From Ptiloglossa arizonensis (taxonomy: Eukaryota; Arthropoda; Insecta; Hymenoptera; Colletidae), in contig NW_027479771.1 of assembly GCF_051014685.1 (NCBI RefSeq), positions 1 to 64,000 of the forward strand: a DNA stretch of 64,000 bases, in the 5' to 3' direction. A model generated the notes under the pieces. It was not told the DNA's origin and made no database searches. It was given only the letters and a program-made list of their open reading frames with translations. The position numbers and the translations under genes are program-made. Below are positions 11,147 through 24,243 of this stretch, in pieces (the first letter of the stretch is position 1; every line of letters begins with the position of its first letter).

Positions 11147-14100
11147 ATACACATACCGTTGTAATCGGGCGAGTTTCTACTTTCAGACGCGACAGGAATT
11201 TTTGGGTTAGGTCAATCCGTTCGCGAGATATGGGAGTTTGAAGCCAAGAAATGGTTGAGAAGGCAGAAAATTTTTCGCAATTCTGCTGCTCCAAACGCTT
11301 AACCAGAATGGCCTAGGGAAAAAATACACAAACCGTTGTAATCGGGCGAGTTTCTACTTTCAGATGCAATAGGAATTTTTGGGTTAGGTCAATCCGTTCG
11401 CGAGATATGGGAGTTTGAAGCTAAGAAATGGTTGTGAAGACAACACATTTTTTGCACTTCTGCTGCTCCAAAAGCTTAACCAGAATGGCCTAGGGAAAAA
11501 ATACACATGCCGTTGTAATCGGGCGAGTTTCTACTTTCAGACGCAATAGGACTTTTTGGGTTAGGTCAATCCGTTCGTGAGATATGGGAGTTTGAAGCCA
11601 AGAAATCGTTGAGAAGGCAAAAAATTTTTCACAATTCTGCTGCTCCAAACGCTTAACCAGAATGGCCCAGGGAAAAAATACACATACCGTTGTAATCGGG
11701 CGAGTTTCGACTTTCAGACGCAATAGGAATTTTTGGGTTAGGTCAATACGTTCGCGAGATATGGGACTTTGAAGCCAAGAAATGGTTGAGAAGGCAAAAA
11801 ATTTTTCGCAATTCTGCTGCTCCAAACGCTTAACCAGAATGGCCTAGGGAAAAAATACACATACCGTTGTAATCGGGCGAGTTTCTACTTTCAGATGCAA
11901 TAGGAATTTTTGGGTTAGGTCAATCCTTTCGCGAGATATGGGAGTTTGAAGCTAAGAAATGGTTGAGAAGACATCAAACTTTTCGCAATTCTGCGGCTCC
12001 AAACGCTTAACCAGAATGGCCTAGGGAAAAAATACACATACCGTTGTAATCGGGCGAGTTTCTACTTTCAGACGCGACAGGAATTTTTGGGTTAGGTCAA
12101 TCCGTTCGCGAGATATGGGAGTTTGAAGCCAAGAAATGGTTGAGAAGGCAGAAAATTTTTCGCAATTCTGCTGCTCCAAACGCTTAACCAGAATGGCCTA
12201 GGGAAAAAATACACAAACCGTTGTAATCGGGCGAGTTTCTACTTTCAGATGCAATAGGAATTTTTGGGTTAGGTCAATCCGTTCGCGAGATATGGGAGTT
12301 TGAAGCTAAGAAATGGTTGTGAAGACAACAAATTTTTTGCACTTCTGCTGCTCCAAAAGCTTAACCAGAATGGCCTAGGGAAAAAATACACATGCCGTTG
12401 TAATCGGGCGAGTTTCTACTTTCAGATGCAATAGGACTTTTTGGGTTAGGTCAATCCGTTCGTGAGATATGGGAGTTTGAAGCCAAGAAATCGTTGAGAA
12501 GGCAAAAAATTTTTCACAATTCTGCTGCTCCAAACGCTTAACCAGAATGGCCCAGGGAAAAAATACACATACCGTTGTAATCGGGCGAGTTTCGACTTTC
12601 AGACGCAATAGGAATTTTTGGGTTAGGTCAATACGTTCGCGAGATATGGGACTTTGAAGCCAAGAAATGGTTGAGAAGGCAAAAAATTTTTCGCAATTCT
12701 GCTGCTCCAAACGCTTAACCAGAATGGCCTAGGGAAAAAATACACATACCGTTGTAATCGGGCGAGTTTCTACTTTCAGACGCGACAGGAATTTTTGGGT
12801 TAGGTCAATCCGTTCGCGAGATATGGGAGTTTGAAGCCAAGAAATGGTTGAGAAGGCAGAAAATTTTTCGCAATTCTGCTGCTCCAAACGCTTAACCAGA
12901 ATGGCCTAGGGAAAAAATACACAAACCGTTGTAATCGGGCGAGTTTCTACTTTCAGATGCAATAGGAATTTTTGGGTTAGGTCAATCCGTTCGCGAGGTA
13001 TGGGAGTTTGAAGCCAAGAAATGGTTGAGAAGGCAAAAAATTTTTCGCAATTCTGCTGCTCCAAACGCTTAACCAGAATTGCCTAGGGAAAAAATACACA
13101 TGCCGTTGTAATCGGGCGAGTTTCTACTTTCAGATGCAATAGGACTTTTTGGGTTAGGTCAATCCGTTCGTGAGATATGGGAGTTTGAAGCCAAGAAATC
13201 GTTGAGAAGGCAAAAAATTTTTCACAATTCTGCTGCTCCAAACGCTTAACCAGAATGGCCCAGGGAAAAAATACACATACCGTTGTAATCGGGCGAGTTT
13301 CGACTTTCAGACGCAATAGGAATTTTTGGGTTAGGTCAATACGTTCGCGAGATATGGGACTTTGAAGCCAAGAAATGGTTGAGAAGGCAAAAAATTTTTC
13401 GCAATTCTGCTGCTCCAAACGCTTAACCAGAATGGCCTAGGGAAAAAATACACATACCGTTGTAATCGGGCGAGTTTCTACTTTCAGATGCAATAGGAAT
13501 TTTTGGGTTAGGTCAATCCTTTCGCGAGATATGGGAGTTTGAAGCTAAGAAATGGTTGAGAAGACATCAAACTTTTCGCAATTCTGCGGCTCCAAACGCT
13601 TAACCAGAATGGCCTAGGGAAAAAATACACATACCGTTGTAATCGGGCGAGTTTCTACTTTCAGACGCGACAGGAACTTTTGGGTTAGGTCAATCCGTTC
13701 GCGAGATATGGGAGTTTGAAGCCAAGAAATGGTTGAGAAGGCAGAAAATTTTTCGCAATTCTGCTGCTCCAAACGCTTAACCAGAATGGCCTAGGGAAAA
13801 AATACACAAACCGTTGTAATCGGGCGAGTTTCTACTTTCAGATGCAATAGGAATTTTTGGGTTAGGTCAATCCGTTCGCGAGATATGGGAGTTTGAAGCT
13901 AAGAAATGGTTGTGAAGACAACAAATTTTTTGCACTTCTGCTGCTCCAAAAGCTTAACCAGAATGGCCTAGGGAAAAAATACACATGCCGTTGTAATCGG
14001 GCGAGTTTCTACTTTCAGATGCAATAGGACTTTTTGGGTTAGGTCAATCCGTTCGTGAGATATGGGAGTTTGAAGCCAAGAAATCGTTGAGAAGGCAAAA

Positions 14101-15748
14101 AATTTTTCACAATTCTGCTGCTCCAAACGCTTAACCAGAATGGCCCAGGGAAAAAATACACATACCGTTGTAATCGGGCGAGTTTCGACTTTCAGACGCA
14201 ATAGGAATTTTTGGGTTAGGTCAATCCGTTCGCGAGATATGGGAGTTTGAAGCCAAGAAATGGTTGAGAAGGCAGAAAATTTTTCGCAATTCTGCTGCTC
14301 CAAACGCTTAACCAGAATGGCCTAGGGAAAAAATACACAAACCGTTGTAATCGGGCGAGTTTCTACTTTCAGATGCAATAGGAATTTTTGGGTTAGGTCA
14401 ATCCGTTCGCGAGATATGGGAGTTTGAAGCTAAGAAATGGTTGTGAAGACAACACATTTTTTGCACTTCTGCTGCTCCAAAAGCTTAACCAGAATGGCCT
14501 AGGGAAAAAATACACATGCCGTTGTAATCGGGCGAGTTTCTACTTTCAGATGCAATAGGACTTTTTGGGTTAGGTCAATCCGTTCGTGAGATATGGGAGT
14601 TTGAAGCCAAGAAATCGTTGAGAAGGCAAAAAATTTTTCACAATTCTGCTGCTCCAAACGCTTAACCAGAATGGCCCAGGGAAAAAATACACATACCGTT
14701 GTAATCGGGCGAGTTTCGACTTTCAGACGCAATAGGAATTTTTGGGTTAGGTCAATACGTTCGCGAGATATGGGACTTTGAAGCCAAGAAATGGTTGAGA
14801 AGGCAAAAAATTTTTCGCAATTCTGCTGCTCCAAACGCTTAACCAGAATGGCCTAGGGAAAAAATACACATACCGTTGTAATCGGGCGAGTTTCTACTTT
14901 CAGATGCAATAGGAATTTTTGGGTTAGGTCAATCCTTTCGCGAGATATGGGAGTTTGAAGCTAAGAAATGGTTGAGAAGACATCAAACTTTTCGCAATTC
15001 TGCGGCTCCAAACGCTTAACCAGAATGGCCTAGGGAAAAAATACACATACCGTTGTAATCGGGCGAGTTTCTACTTTCAGACGCGACAGGAATTTTTGGG
15101 TTAGGTCAATCCGTTCGCGAGATATGGGAGTTTGAAGCCAAGAAATGGTTGAGAAGGCAGAAAATTTTTCGCAATTCTGCTGCTCCAAACGCTTAACCAG
15201 AATGGCCTAGGGAAAAAATACACAAACCGTTGTAATCGGGCGAGTTTCTACTTTCAGATGCAATAGGAATTTTTGGGTTAGGTCAATCCGTTCGCGAGAT
15301 ATGGGAGTTTGAAGCTAAGAAATGGTTGTGAAGACAACAAATTTTTTGCACTTCTGCTGCTCCAAAAGCTTAACCAGAATGGCCTAGGGAAAAAATACAC
15401 ATGCCGTTGTAATCGGGCGAGTTTCTACTTTCAGATGCAATAGGACTTTTTGGGTTAGGTCAATCCGTTCGTGAGATATGGGAGTTTGAAGCCAAGAAAT
15501 CGTTGAGAAGGCAAAAAATTTTTCACAATTCTGCTGCTCCAAACGCTTAACCAGAATGGCCCAGGGAAAAAATACACATACCGTTGTAATCGGGCGAGTT
15601 TCGACTTTCAGACGCAATAGGAATTTTTGGGTTAGGTCAATACGTTCGCGAGATATGGGACTTTGAAGCCAAGAAATGGTTGAGAAGGCAAAAAATTTTT
15701 CGCAATTCTGCTGCTCCAAACGCTTAACCAGAATGGCCTAGGGAAAAA
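11147..15748 (+). repeat. Five-monomer higher-order repeat, 885 bp (A-B-C-D-E)
   Basis: Twenty-six monomers in the repeating order B-C-D-E-A. Equivalent D monomers start at 11501, 12386, 13094, 13979, 14510 and 15395, giving spacings of 885, 708, 885, 531 and 885 bp. The 708-bp unit lacks an A monomer and contains a C/K-type chimera at 12917. The 531-bp unit contains an E/B chimera at 14156. Copies of the same type are almost identical between units, whereas neighbouring types differ at many diagnostic bases, which is the signature of higher-order homogenisation. The same pentamer occupies 1-2297. Confidence 0.85.
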
Positions 15749-17615
15749 ATACACATACCGTTGTAATCGGGCGAGTTTCTACTTTCAGACGCAATAGGAA
15801 TTTTTGGGTTAGGTCAATCCGTTCGCGTGATATGGGACTTTGAAGCTAAGAAATGGTTGAGAAGACAACAAATTTTTCGCACTTCTGCTGCTCCAAACGC
15901 TTAACCAGAATGGCCTAGGGAAAAAATACACATACCGTTGTAATCGGGCGAGTTTCTACTTTCAGATGCAATAGGAATTTTTGGGTTAGGTCAATCCTTT
16001 CGCGATATATGGGAGTTTGAAGCTAAGAAATGGTTGAGATGACATCAAACTTTTCGCACTTCTGCTGCTCCAAACGCTTAACCAGAATGGCCTAGGGAAA
16101 AAATACACATAACGTTGTAATCGGGCGAGCTTCTACTTTCAGACGCAACAGGAATTTTTGGGTTAGGTCAATTCGTTCGCGAGATATGGGAGTTTGAAGC
16201 CAAGAAATGGTTGAGAAGGCAGGAAATTTTTCGCAATTCTGCTGCTCCAAACGCTTAACCAGAATGGCCTAGGGAAAAAATACACATACCGTTGTAATCG
16301 GGCGAGTTTCTACTTTCAGACGCAACAGGAATTTTTGGGTTAGGTCAATCCGTTCGCGAGATATGGGAGTTTGAAGCCAAGAAATGGTTGAGAAGGCAGA
16401 AAATTTTTCGCAATTCTGCTGCTCCAAACGCTTAACCAGAATTGCCTAGAGAAAAAATACACATACCGTTGCAATCGGGCGAGTTTCTACTTTCAGATGC
16501 AATAGGAATTTTTGGGTTAGGTCAATCCTTTCGCGATATATGGGAGATTGAGGCCAAGAAATGGTTGAGAAGGCAAAAAATTTTTCACAATTCTGCAGCT
16601 CCAAACGCTTAACCAGAATGGCCTAGGGAAAAAATACAGATACCGTTGTAATCTGGCGAGTTTCTACTTTCAGACGCAATAGGAATTTTAGGGTTAGGTC
16701 AATCCGTTCGCGAGGTATGGGAGTTTGAAGCCAAGAAATGGTTGAGAAGGCAAAAAATTTTTCGCAATTCTGCTGCTCCAAACGCTTAACCAGAATTGCC
16801 TAGGGAAAAAATACACATACCGTTGTAATCGGGCGAGTTTCTACTTTCAGATGCAATAGGAATTTTTGGGTTAGGTCAATCCTTTCGCGATATATGGGAG
16901 TTTGAAGCTAAGAAATGGTTGAGAAGACATCAAACTTTTCGCAATTCTGCGGCTCCAAACGCTTAACCAGAATGGCCCAGGGAAAAAATACACGTGCCGT
17001 TGTAATCGGGCGAGTTTCTACTTTCAGATGCAATAGGACTTTTTGGGTTAGGTCAATCCGTTCGTGAGATATGGGAGTTTGAATCCAAGAAATGGTTGAG
17101 AAAGCAAAAAATTTTTCACAATTCTGCTGCTCCAAACGCTTAACCAGAATGGCCCAGGGAAAAAATGCACATACCGTTGTAATCGGGCGAGTTTCGACTT
17201 TCAGATGCAATAGGAATTTTTGGGTTAGGTCAATACGTTCGCGAGATATGGGACTTTGAAGCCAAGAAATGGTTGAGAAGGCAAAAAATTTTTCGCAATT
17301 CTGCTGCTCCAAACGCTTAACCAGAATGGCCCAGGGAAAAAATACACATACCGTTGTAATCGGGCGAGTTTCTACTTTCAGATGCAATAGGAATTTTTGG
17401 GTTAGGTCAATCCTTTCGCGAGATATGGGAGTTTGAAGCTCAGAAATGGTTGAGAAGACATCAAACTTTTCGCACTTCTGCTGCTCCAAACGCTTAACCA
17501 GAATGGCCTAGGGAAAAAATACACATACCGCTGTAATCGGGCGAGTTTCTACTTTTAGATGCAATAGGAATTTTTGGGTTAGGTCAATCCGTTCGCGAGA
17601 TATGGGAGTTTGAAG
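13448..17615 (+). repeat. Large duplication, right copy
   Basis: This is the partner of 1-4163. It runs on an unbroken 177-bp grid, without the five one-base deletions seen in the left copy. Monomer order is A-B-C-D-(E/B)-C-D-E-A-B-C-D-E-F-G-H-I-J-K-L-D-E-A-O. The left copy's deletions are the only differences found by eye. That suggests either a very recent duplication or read errors in the left copy. Confidence 0.85.
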
Positions 17616-19530
17616 CCAAGAAATGGTTGAGAAGGCAAAAAATTTTTCGCAATTCTGCGGCTCCAAACGCTTAACCAGAATGACCTAGGGAAAACATACA
17701 CATACCGTTGTAATCGGGCGAGTTTCTACTTTCAGATGCAATAGGAATTTTTGGGTTAGGACAATCCGTTCGTGAGATATGGGAGTTTGAGGCCAAGAAA
17801 TGGTTGAGAAGGCAAAAAATTTTTCACAATTCAGCTGCTCCAAACGCTTAACCACAATGGCCTAGGGAAAAAATACACATACCGTTGTAATCGGGCGAGT
17901 TTCTACTTTCAGATGCAATAGGACTTTTTGGGTTAGGTCAATCCGTTCGTGAGATATGGGAGTTTGAAGCCAAGAAATCGTTGAGAAGGCAAAAAATTTT
18001 TCACAATTCTGCTGCTCCAAACGCTTAACCAGAATGGCCCAGGGAAAAAATACACATACCGTTGTAATCGGGCGAGTTTCGACTTTCAGACGCAATAGGA
18101 ATTTTTGGGTTAGGTCAATACATTCGCGAGATATGGGACTTTGAAGCCAAGAAATGGTTGAGAAGGCAAAAAATTTTTCGCAATTCTGCTGCTCCAAACG
18201 CTTAACCAGAATGGCCTAGGGAAAAAATACACATACCGTTGTAATCGGGCGAGTTTCTACTTTCAGATGCAATAGGAATTTTTGGGTTAGGTCAATCCTT
18301 TCGCGAGATATGGGAGTTTGAAGCTAAGAAATGGTTGAGAAGACATCAAACTTTTCGCACTTCTGCTGCTCCAAACGCTTAACCAGAATGGCCTAGGGAA
18401 AAAATACACATACCGCTGTAATCGGGCGAGTTTCTACTTTCAGACGCAATAGGAATTTTTGGGTTAGGTCAATCCGTTCGCGTGATATGGGACTTTGAAG
18501 CTAAGAAATGGTTGAGAAGACAACAAATTTTTCGCACTTCTGCTGCTCCAAACGCTTAACCAGAATGGCCTAGGGAAAAAATACACATACCGTTGTAATC
18601 GGGCGAGTTTCTACTTTCAGATGCAATAGGAATTTTTGGGTTAGGTCAATCCTTTCGCGATATATGGGAGTTTGAAGCTAAGAAATGGTTGAGATGACAT
18701 CAAACTTTTCGCACTTCTGCTGCTCCAAACGCTTAACCAGAATGGCCTAGGGAAAAAATACACATACCGTTGTAATCGGGCGAGCTTCTACTTTCAGACG
18801 CAACAGGAATTTTTGGGTTAGGTCAATTCGTTCGCGAGATATGGGAGTTTGAAGCCAAGAAATGGTTGAGAAGGCAGGAAATTTTTCGCAATTCTGCTGC
18901 TCCAAACGCTTAACCAGAATGGCCTAGGGAAAAAATACACATACCGTTGTAATCGGGCGAGTTTCTACTTTCAGATGCAATAGGAATTTTTGGGTTAGGT
19001 CAATCCGTTCGTGTGATATGGGAGTTTGAGGCCAAGAAATGGTTGAGAAGGCAAAAAATTTTTCACAATTCGGCTGCTCCAAACGCTTAACCAGAATGGC
19101 CTAGGGAAAAAATACAGATACCGTTGTAATCGGGCGAGTTTCTACATTCAGATGCAACAGGAATTTTTGGGTTAGGTCCATCCGTTCGCGAGATATGGGA
19201 GTTTGAAACTAAGAAATGGTTGAGAAGACAACAAATTTTTCGCACTTCTGCTGCTCCAAACGCTTAACCAGAATGGCCCAGGGAAAAAATACACATACCG
19301 TTGTAATCGGGCGAGTTTCGACTTTCAGATGCAATAGGAATTTTTGGGATAGGTCAATCCGTTCGCGAGGTATGGGAGTTTGAACCCAAGAAATGGTTGA
19401 GAACGCAAAAAATTTTTCGCAATTCTGCCGCTCCAAACGCTTAACCAGAATTGCCTAGGGAAAAAATACACATACCGTTGCAATCGGGCGAGTTTCTACT
19501 TTCAGATGCAATAGGAATTTTTGGGTTAGT
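17616..19530 (+). repeat. Mixed satellite segment with M, D-E, A, F-G-H, Y, W, X types
   Basis: After the large duplication ends, monomers run M (17696), D-E (17873 and 18050), A, F, G, H, then Y, W, X and Y. The F-G-H run at about 18404-18934 resembles 15749-16279, sharing cgcgtgat, gagatgacatc and ggcaggaaa. The W-X pair at 19112-19465 repeats the aacgcaaaa and ctgccgctcc marks of 4421-4774 and 8315-8668. The segment is a patchwork of families seen further left. No gene or unique sequence is present. Confidence 0.7.
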
Positions 19531-20592
19531 TCAATCCGTTCGTGAGATATGGGAGTTTGAGGCCAAGAAATGGTTGAGAAGGCAAAAAATTTTTCACAAT
19601 TCTGCTGCTCCAAACGCTTAACCAGAATGGCCTAGGGAAAAAATACAGATACCGTTGTAATCGGGCGAGTTTCTACTTTCAGATGCAACAGGAATTTTTG
19701 GGTTAGGTCAATCCGTTCGCGAGATATGGGAGTTTGAAACTAAGAAATGGTTGAGAAGACAACAAATTTTTCGCACTTCTGCTGCTCCAAACGCTTAACC
19801 AGAATGGCCCAGGGAAAAAATACACATACCGTAGTAATCAGGCGAGTTTCGACTTTCAGATGCAATAGGAATTTTTGGGTTAGGTCAATCCTTTCGCGAG
19901 ATATGGGCGTTTGAAGCCAAGAAATGGTTGAGAAGGCAAAAAATTTTTCGCAATTCTGCGGCTCCAAACGCTTAACCAGAATGACCTAGGGAAAACATAC
20001 ACATACCGTTGTAATCGGGCGAGTTTCTACTTTCAGACGCAACAGGAATTTTTGGGTTAGGTCAATCCGTTCGCGAGATATGGGAGTTTGAAGCCAAGAA
20101 ATGGTTGAGAAGGCAGGAAATTTTTCGCAATTCTGCTGCTCCAAACGCTTAACCAGAATGACCTAGGGAAAACATACACATACCGTTGTAATCGGGCGAG
20201 TTTCTACTTTCAGATGCAATAGGAATTTTTGGGTTAGGTCAATCCTTTCGCGATATATGGGAGTTTGAAGCTAAGAAATGGTTGAGAAGACATCAAACTT
20301 TTCGCAATTCTGCGGCTCCAAACGCTTAACCAGAATGGCCTAGGGAAAAAATACACATACCGTTGTAATCGGGCGAGTTTCTACTTTCAGACGCAACAGG
20401 AATTTTTGGGTTAGGTCAATCCGTTCGCGAGATATGGGAGTTTGAAGCCAAGAAATGGTTGAGAAGGCAGAAAATTTTTCGCAATTCTGCTGCTCCAAAC
20501 GCTTAACCAGAATGGCCTAGGGAAAAAATACACAAACCGTTGTAATCGGGCGAGTTACTACTTTCAGATGCAATAGGAATTTTTGGGTTAGG
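19531..20592 (+). repeat. Six-monomer tandem duplication, copy 1
   Basis: This 1062-bp unit (6 x 177) is followed directly by a second copy. Shared private markers include accgtagtaatcaggcgag (about 19828 and 20890), gatatgggcgtttg (about 19904 and 20966) and gcgagttacta (about 20550 and 21612). The chimeric monomer at 20528 carries a C-type start and a Y-type end and marks the junction between copies. No difference between copies was noticed by eye. Confidence 0.85.
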
Positions 20593-21654
20593 TCAATCCG
20601 TTCGTGAGATATGGGAGTTTGAGGCCAAGAAATGGTTGAGAAGGCAAAAAATTTTTCACAATTCTGCTGCTCCAAACGCTTAACCAGAATGGCCTAGGGA
20701 AAAAATACAGATACCGTTGTAATCGGGCGAGTTTCTACTTTCAGATGCAACAGGAATTTTTGGGTTAGGTCAATCCGTTCGCGAGATATGGGAGTTTGAA
20801 ACTAAGAAATGGTTGAGAAGACAACAAATTTTTCGCACTTCTGCTGCTCCAAACGCTTAACCAGAATGGCCCAGGGAAAAAATACACATACCGTAGTAAT
20901 CAGGCGAGTTTCGACTTTCAGATGCAATAGGAATTTTTGGGTTAGGTCAATCCTTTCGCGAGATATGGGCGTTTGAAGCCAAGAAATGGTTGAGAAGGCA
21001 AAAAATTTTTCGCAATTCTGCGGCTCCAAACGCTTAACCAGAATGACCTAGGGAAAACATACACATACCGTTGTAATCGGGCGAGTTTCTACTTTCAGAC
21101 GCAACAGGAATTTTTGGGTTAGGTCAATCCGTTCGCGAGATATGGGAGTTTGAAGCCAAGAAATGGTTGAGAAGGCAGGAAATTTTTCGCAATTCTGCTG
21201 CTCCAAACGCTTAACCAGAATGACCTAGGGAAAACATACACATACCGTTGTAATCGGGCGAGTTTCTACTTTCAGATGCAATAGGAATTTTTGGGTTAGG
21301 TCAATCCTTTCGCGATATATGGGAGTTTGAAGCTAAGAAATGGTTGAGAAGACATCAAACTTTTCGCAATTCTGCGGCTCCAAACGCTTAACCAGAATGG
21401 CCTAGGGAAAAAATACACATACCGTTGTAATCGGGCGAGTTTCTACTTTCAGACGCAACAGGAATTTTTGGGTTAGGTCAATCCGTTCGCGAGATATGGG
21501 AGTTTGAAGCCAAGAAATGGTTGAGAAGGCAGAAAATTTTTCGCAATTCTGCTGCTCCAAACGCTTAACCAGAATGGCCTAGGGAAAAAATACACAAACC
21601 GTTGTAATCGGGCGAGTTACTACTTTCAGATGCAATAGGAATTTTTGGGTTAGG
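20593..21654 (+). repeat. Six-monomer tandem duplication, copy 2
   Basis: Second copy of the preceding 1062-bp unit. The junction can be placed between 20593 and 20604. Position 20592 already differs from copy 1 (ttaggtc here, ttagttc at 19530), while the Y-type t of ttcgtgag is present at 20605. Copy 2 then continues into an ordinary C monomer (cgcgag, gctaagtaatgg), followed by D-E. Confidence 0.8.
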
Positions 21655-22297
21655 TCAATCCGTTCGCGAGATATGGGAGTTTGAAGCTAAGTAATGGTTG
21701 TGAAGACAACAAATTTTTCGCACTTCTGCTGCTCCAAAAGCTTAACCAGAATGGCCTAGGGAAAAAATACACATGCCGTTGTAATCGGGCGAGTTTCTAC
21801 TTTCAGATGCAATAGGACTTTTTGGGTTAGGTCAATCCGTTCGTGAGATATGGGAGTTTGAAGCCAAGAAATGGTTGAGAAAGCAAAAAATTTTTCACAA
21901 TTCTGCTGCTGCAAACGCTTAACCAGAATGGCCCAGGGAAAAAATACACATACCGTTGTAATCGGGCGAGTTTCGACTTTCAGATGCAATAGGAATTTTT
22001 GGGTTAGGTCAATACGTTCGCGAAATATGGGACTTTGAAGCCAAGAAATGGTTGAGAAGGCAAAAAATTTTTCGCAATTCTGCTGCTCCAAACGCTTAAC
22101 CAGAATCGCCTAGGGAAAAAATACACGTACCGTTGTAATCGGGCGAGTTTATACTTTCAGATGCAATAGGAATTTTTGGGTTAGGTCAATCCTTTCGCGA
22201 GATATGGGAGTTTGAAGCTAAGAAATGGTTGAGAAGGCAAAAAATTTTTCACAATTCTGCTGCTCCAAACGCTTAACCAGAATGGCCTAGGGAAAAA

Positions 22298-22473
22298 ATA
22301 CAGATACCGTTGTAATCGGGCGAGTTTCTACTTTCAGACGCAATAGGAATTTTAGGGTTAGGCAATCCGTTCGCGAGGTATGGGAGTTTGAAGCCAAGAA
22401 ATGGTTGAGAAGGCAAAAAATTTTTCGCAATTCTGCTGCTCCAAACGCTTAACCAGAATTGCCTAGAGAAAAA
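22298..22473 (+). repeat. 176-bp type K monomer with heritable one-base deletion (first of ten)
   Basis: This monomer reads ttagggttaggcaatccg where other copies have ggtcaatccg, so it is one base short. The same deletion recurs in K monomers near 28733, 30502, 33333, 36693, 47137, 52623, 57400, 59169 and 63788, ten copies in all. In every case the monomer ends with aattgcc and is followed by a type J monomer (gttgcaatc, gagattgag). The second K of each J-K pair lacks the deletion. It is therefore an inherited lineage marker, not a read error. Confidence 0.9.
22350..22362 (+). other. Telomere-like string in type K monomer (representative)
   Basis: Type K monomers carry ttttagggttagg, which contains one TTTAGGG unit followed by TTAGG. 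Other types have tttttgggttagg at the same place, so a single base change creates the match. It is only about two units long and is not tandemly extended, so it is not a telomeric tract; chance is the default explanation. Confidence 0.3.
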
Positions 22474-24243
22474 ATACACATACCGTTGCAATCGGGCGAG
22501 TTTCTACTTTCAGATGCAATAGGAATTTTTGGGTTAGGTCAATCCTTTCGCGATATATGGGAGATTGAGGCCAAGAAATGGTTGAGAAGGCAAAAAATTT
22601 TTCACAATTCTGCTGCTCCAAACGCTTAACCAGAATGGCCTAGGGAAAAAATACAGATACCGTTGTAATCGGGCGAGTTTCTACTTTCAGACGCAATAGG
22701 AATTTTAGGGTTAGGTCAATCCGTTCGCGAAGTATGGGAGTTTGAAGCCAAGAAATGGTTGAGAAGGCAAAAAATTTTTCGCAATTCTGCTGCTCCAAAC
22801 GCTTAACCAGAATTGCCTAGGGAAAAAATACACATACCGTTGTAATCGGGCGAGTTTCTACTTTCAGATGCAATAGGAATTTTTGGGTTAGGTCAATCCT
22901 TTCGCGATATATGGGAGTTTGAAGCTAAGAAATGGTTGAGAAGACATCAAACTTTTCGCAATTCTGCGGCTCCAAACGCTTAACCAGAATGGCCTAGGGA
23001 AAAAATACACATACCGTTGTAATCGGGCGAGTTTCTACTTTCAGACGCAACAGGAATTTTTGGGTTAGGTCAATCCGTTCGCGAGATATGGGAGTTTGAA
23101 GCCAAGAAATGGTTGAGAAGGCAGAAAATTTTTCGCAATTCTGCTGCTCCAAACGCTTAACCAGAATGGCCTAGGGAAAAAATACACAAACCGTTGTAAT
23201 CGGGCGAGTTTCTACTTTCAGATGCAATAGGAATTTTTGGGTTAGGTCAATCCGTTCGCGAGATACGGGAGTTTGAAGCTAAGAAATGGTTGTGAAGACA
23301 ACAAATTTTTCGCACTTCTGCTGCTCCAAAAGCTTAACCAGAATGGCCTAGGGAAAAAATACACATGCCGTTGTAATCGGGCGAGTTTCTACTTTCAGAT
23401 GCAATAGGACTTTTTGGGTTAGGTCAATCCGTTCGTGAGATATGGGAGTTTGAAGCCAAGAAATGGTTGAGAAAGCAAAAAATTTTTCACAATTCTGCTG
23501 CTGCAAACGCTTAACCAGAATGGCCCAGGGAAAAAATACACATACCGTTGTAATCGGGCGAGTTTCGACTTTCAGATGCAATAGGAATTTTTGGGTTAGG
23601 TCAATACGTTCGCGAAATATGGGACTTTGAAGCCAAGAAATGGTTGAGAAGGCAAAAAATTTTTCGCAATTCTGCTGCTCCAAACGCTTAACCAGAATGG
23701 CCTAGGGAAAAAATACACATACCGTTGTAATCGGGCGAGTTTCTACTTTCAGATGCAATAGGAATTTTTGGGTTAGGTCAATCCTTTCGCGAGATATGGG
23801 AGTTTGAAGCTAAGAAATGGTTGAGAAGACATCAAACTTTTCGCACTTCTGCTGCTCCAAACGCTTAACCAGAATGGCCTAGGGAAAACATACACATACC
23901 GTTGTAATCGGGCGAGTTTCTACTTTCAGATGCAATAGGAATTTTTGGGTTAGGACAATCCGTTCGTGAGATATGGGAGTTTGAGGCCAAGAAATGGTTG
24001 AGAAGGCAAAAAATTTTTCGCAATTCTGCTGCTCCAAACGCTTAACCAGAATGGCCTAGGGAAAAAATACACATACCGTTGTAATCGGGCGAGTTTCTAC
24101 TTTCAGACGCAACAGGAATTTTTGGGTTAGGTCAATCCGTTCGCGAGATATGGGAGTTTGAAGCCAAGAAATGGTTGAGAAGGCAGAAAATTTTTCGCAA
24201 TTCTGCTGCTGCAAACGCTTAACCAGAATTGCCTAGGGAAAAA

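Noticed and set aside
22350..22362. Interstitial telomeric repeat
   Set aside because: Only ttttagggttagg in K monomers, about two units, embedded in satellite and created by a single base change; no tandem telomeric tract.
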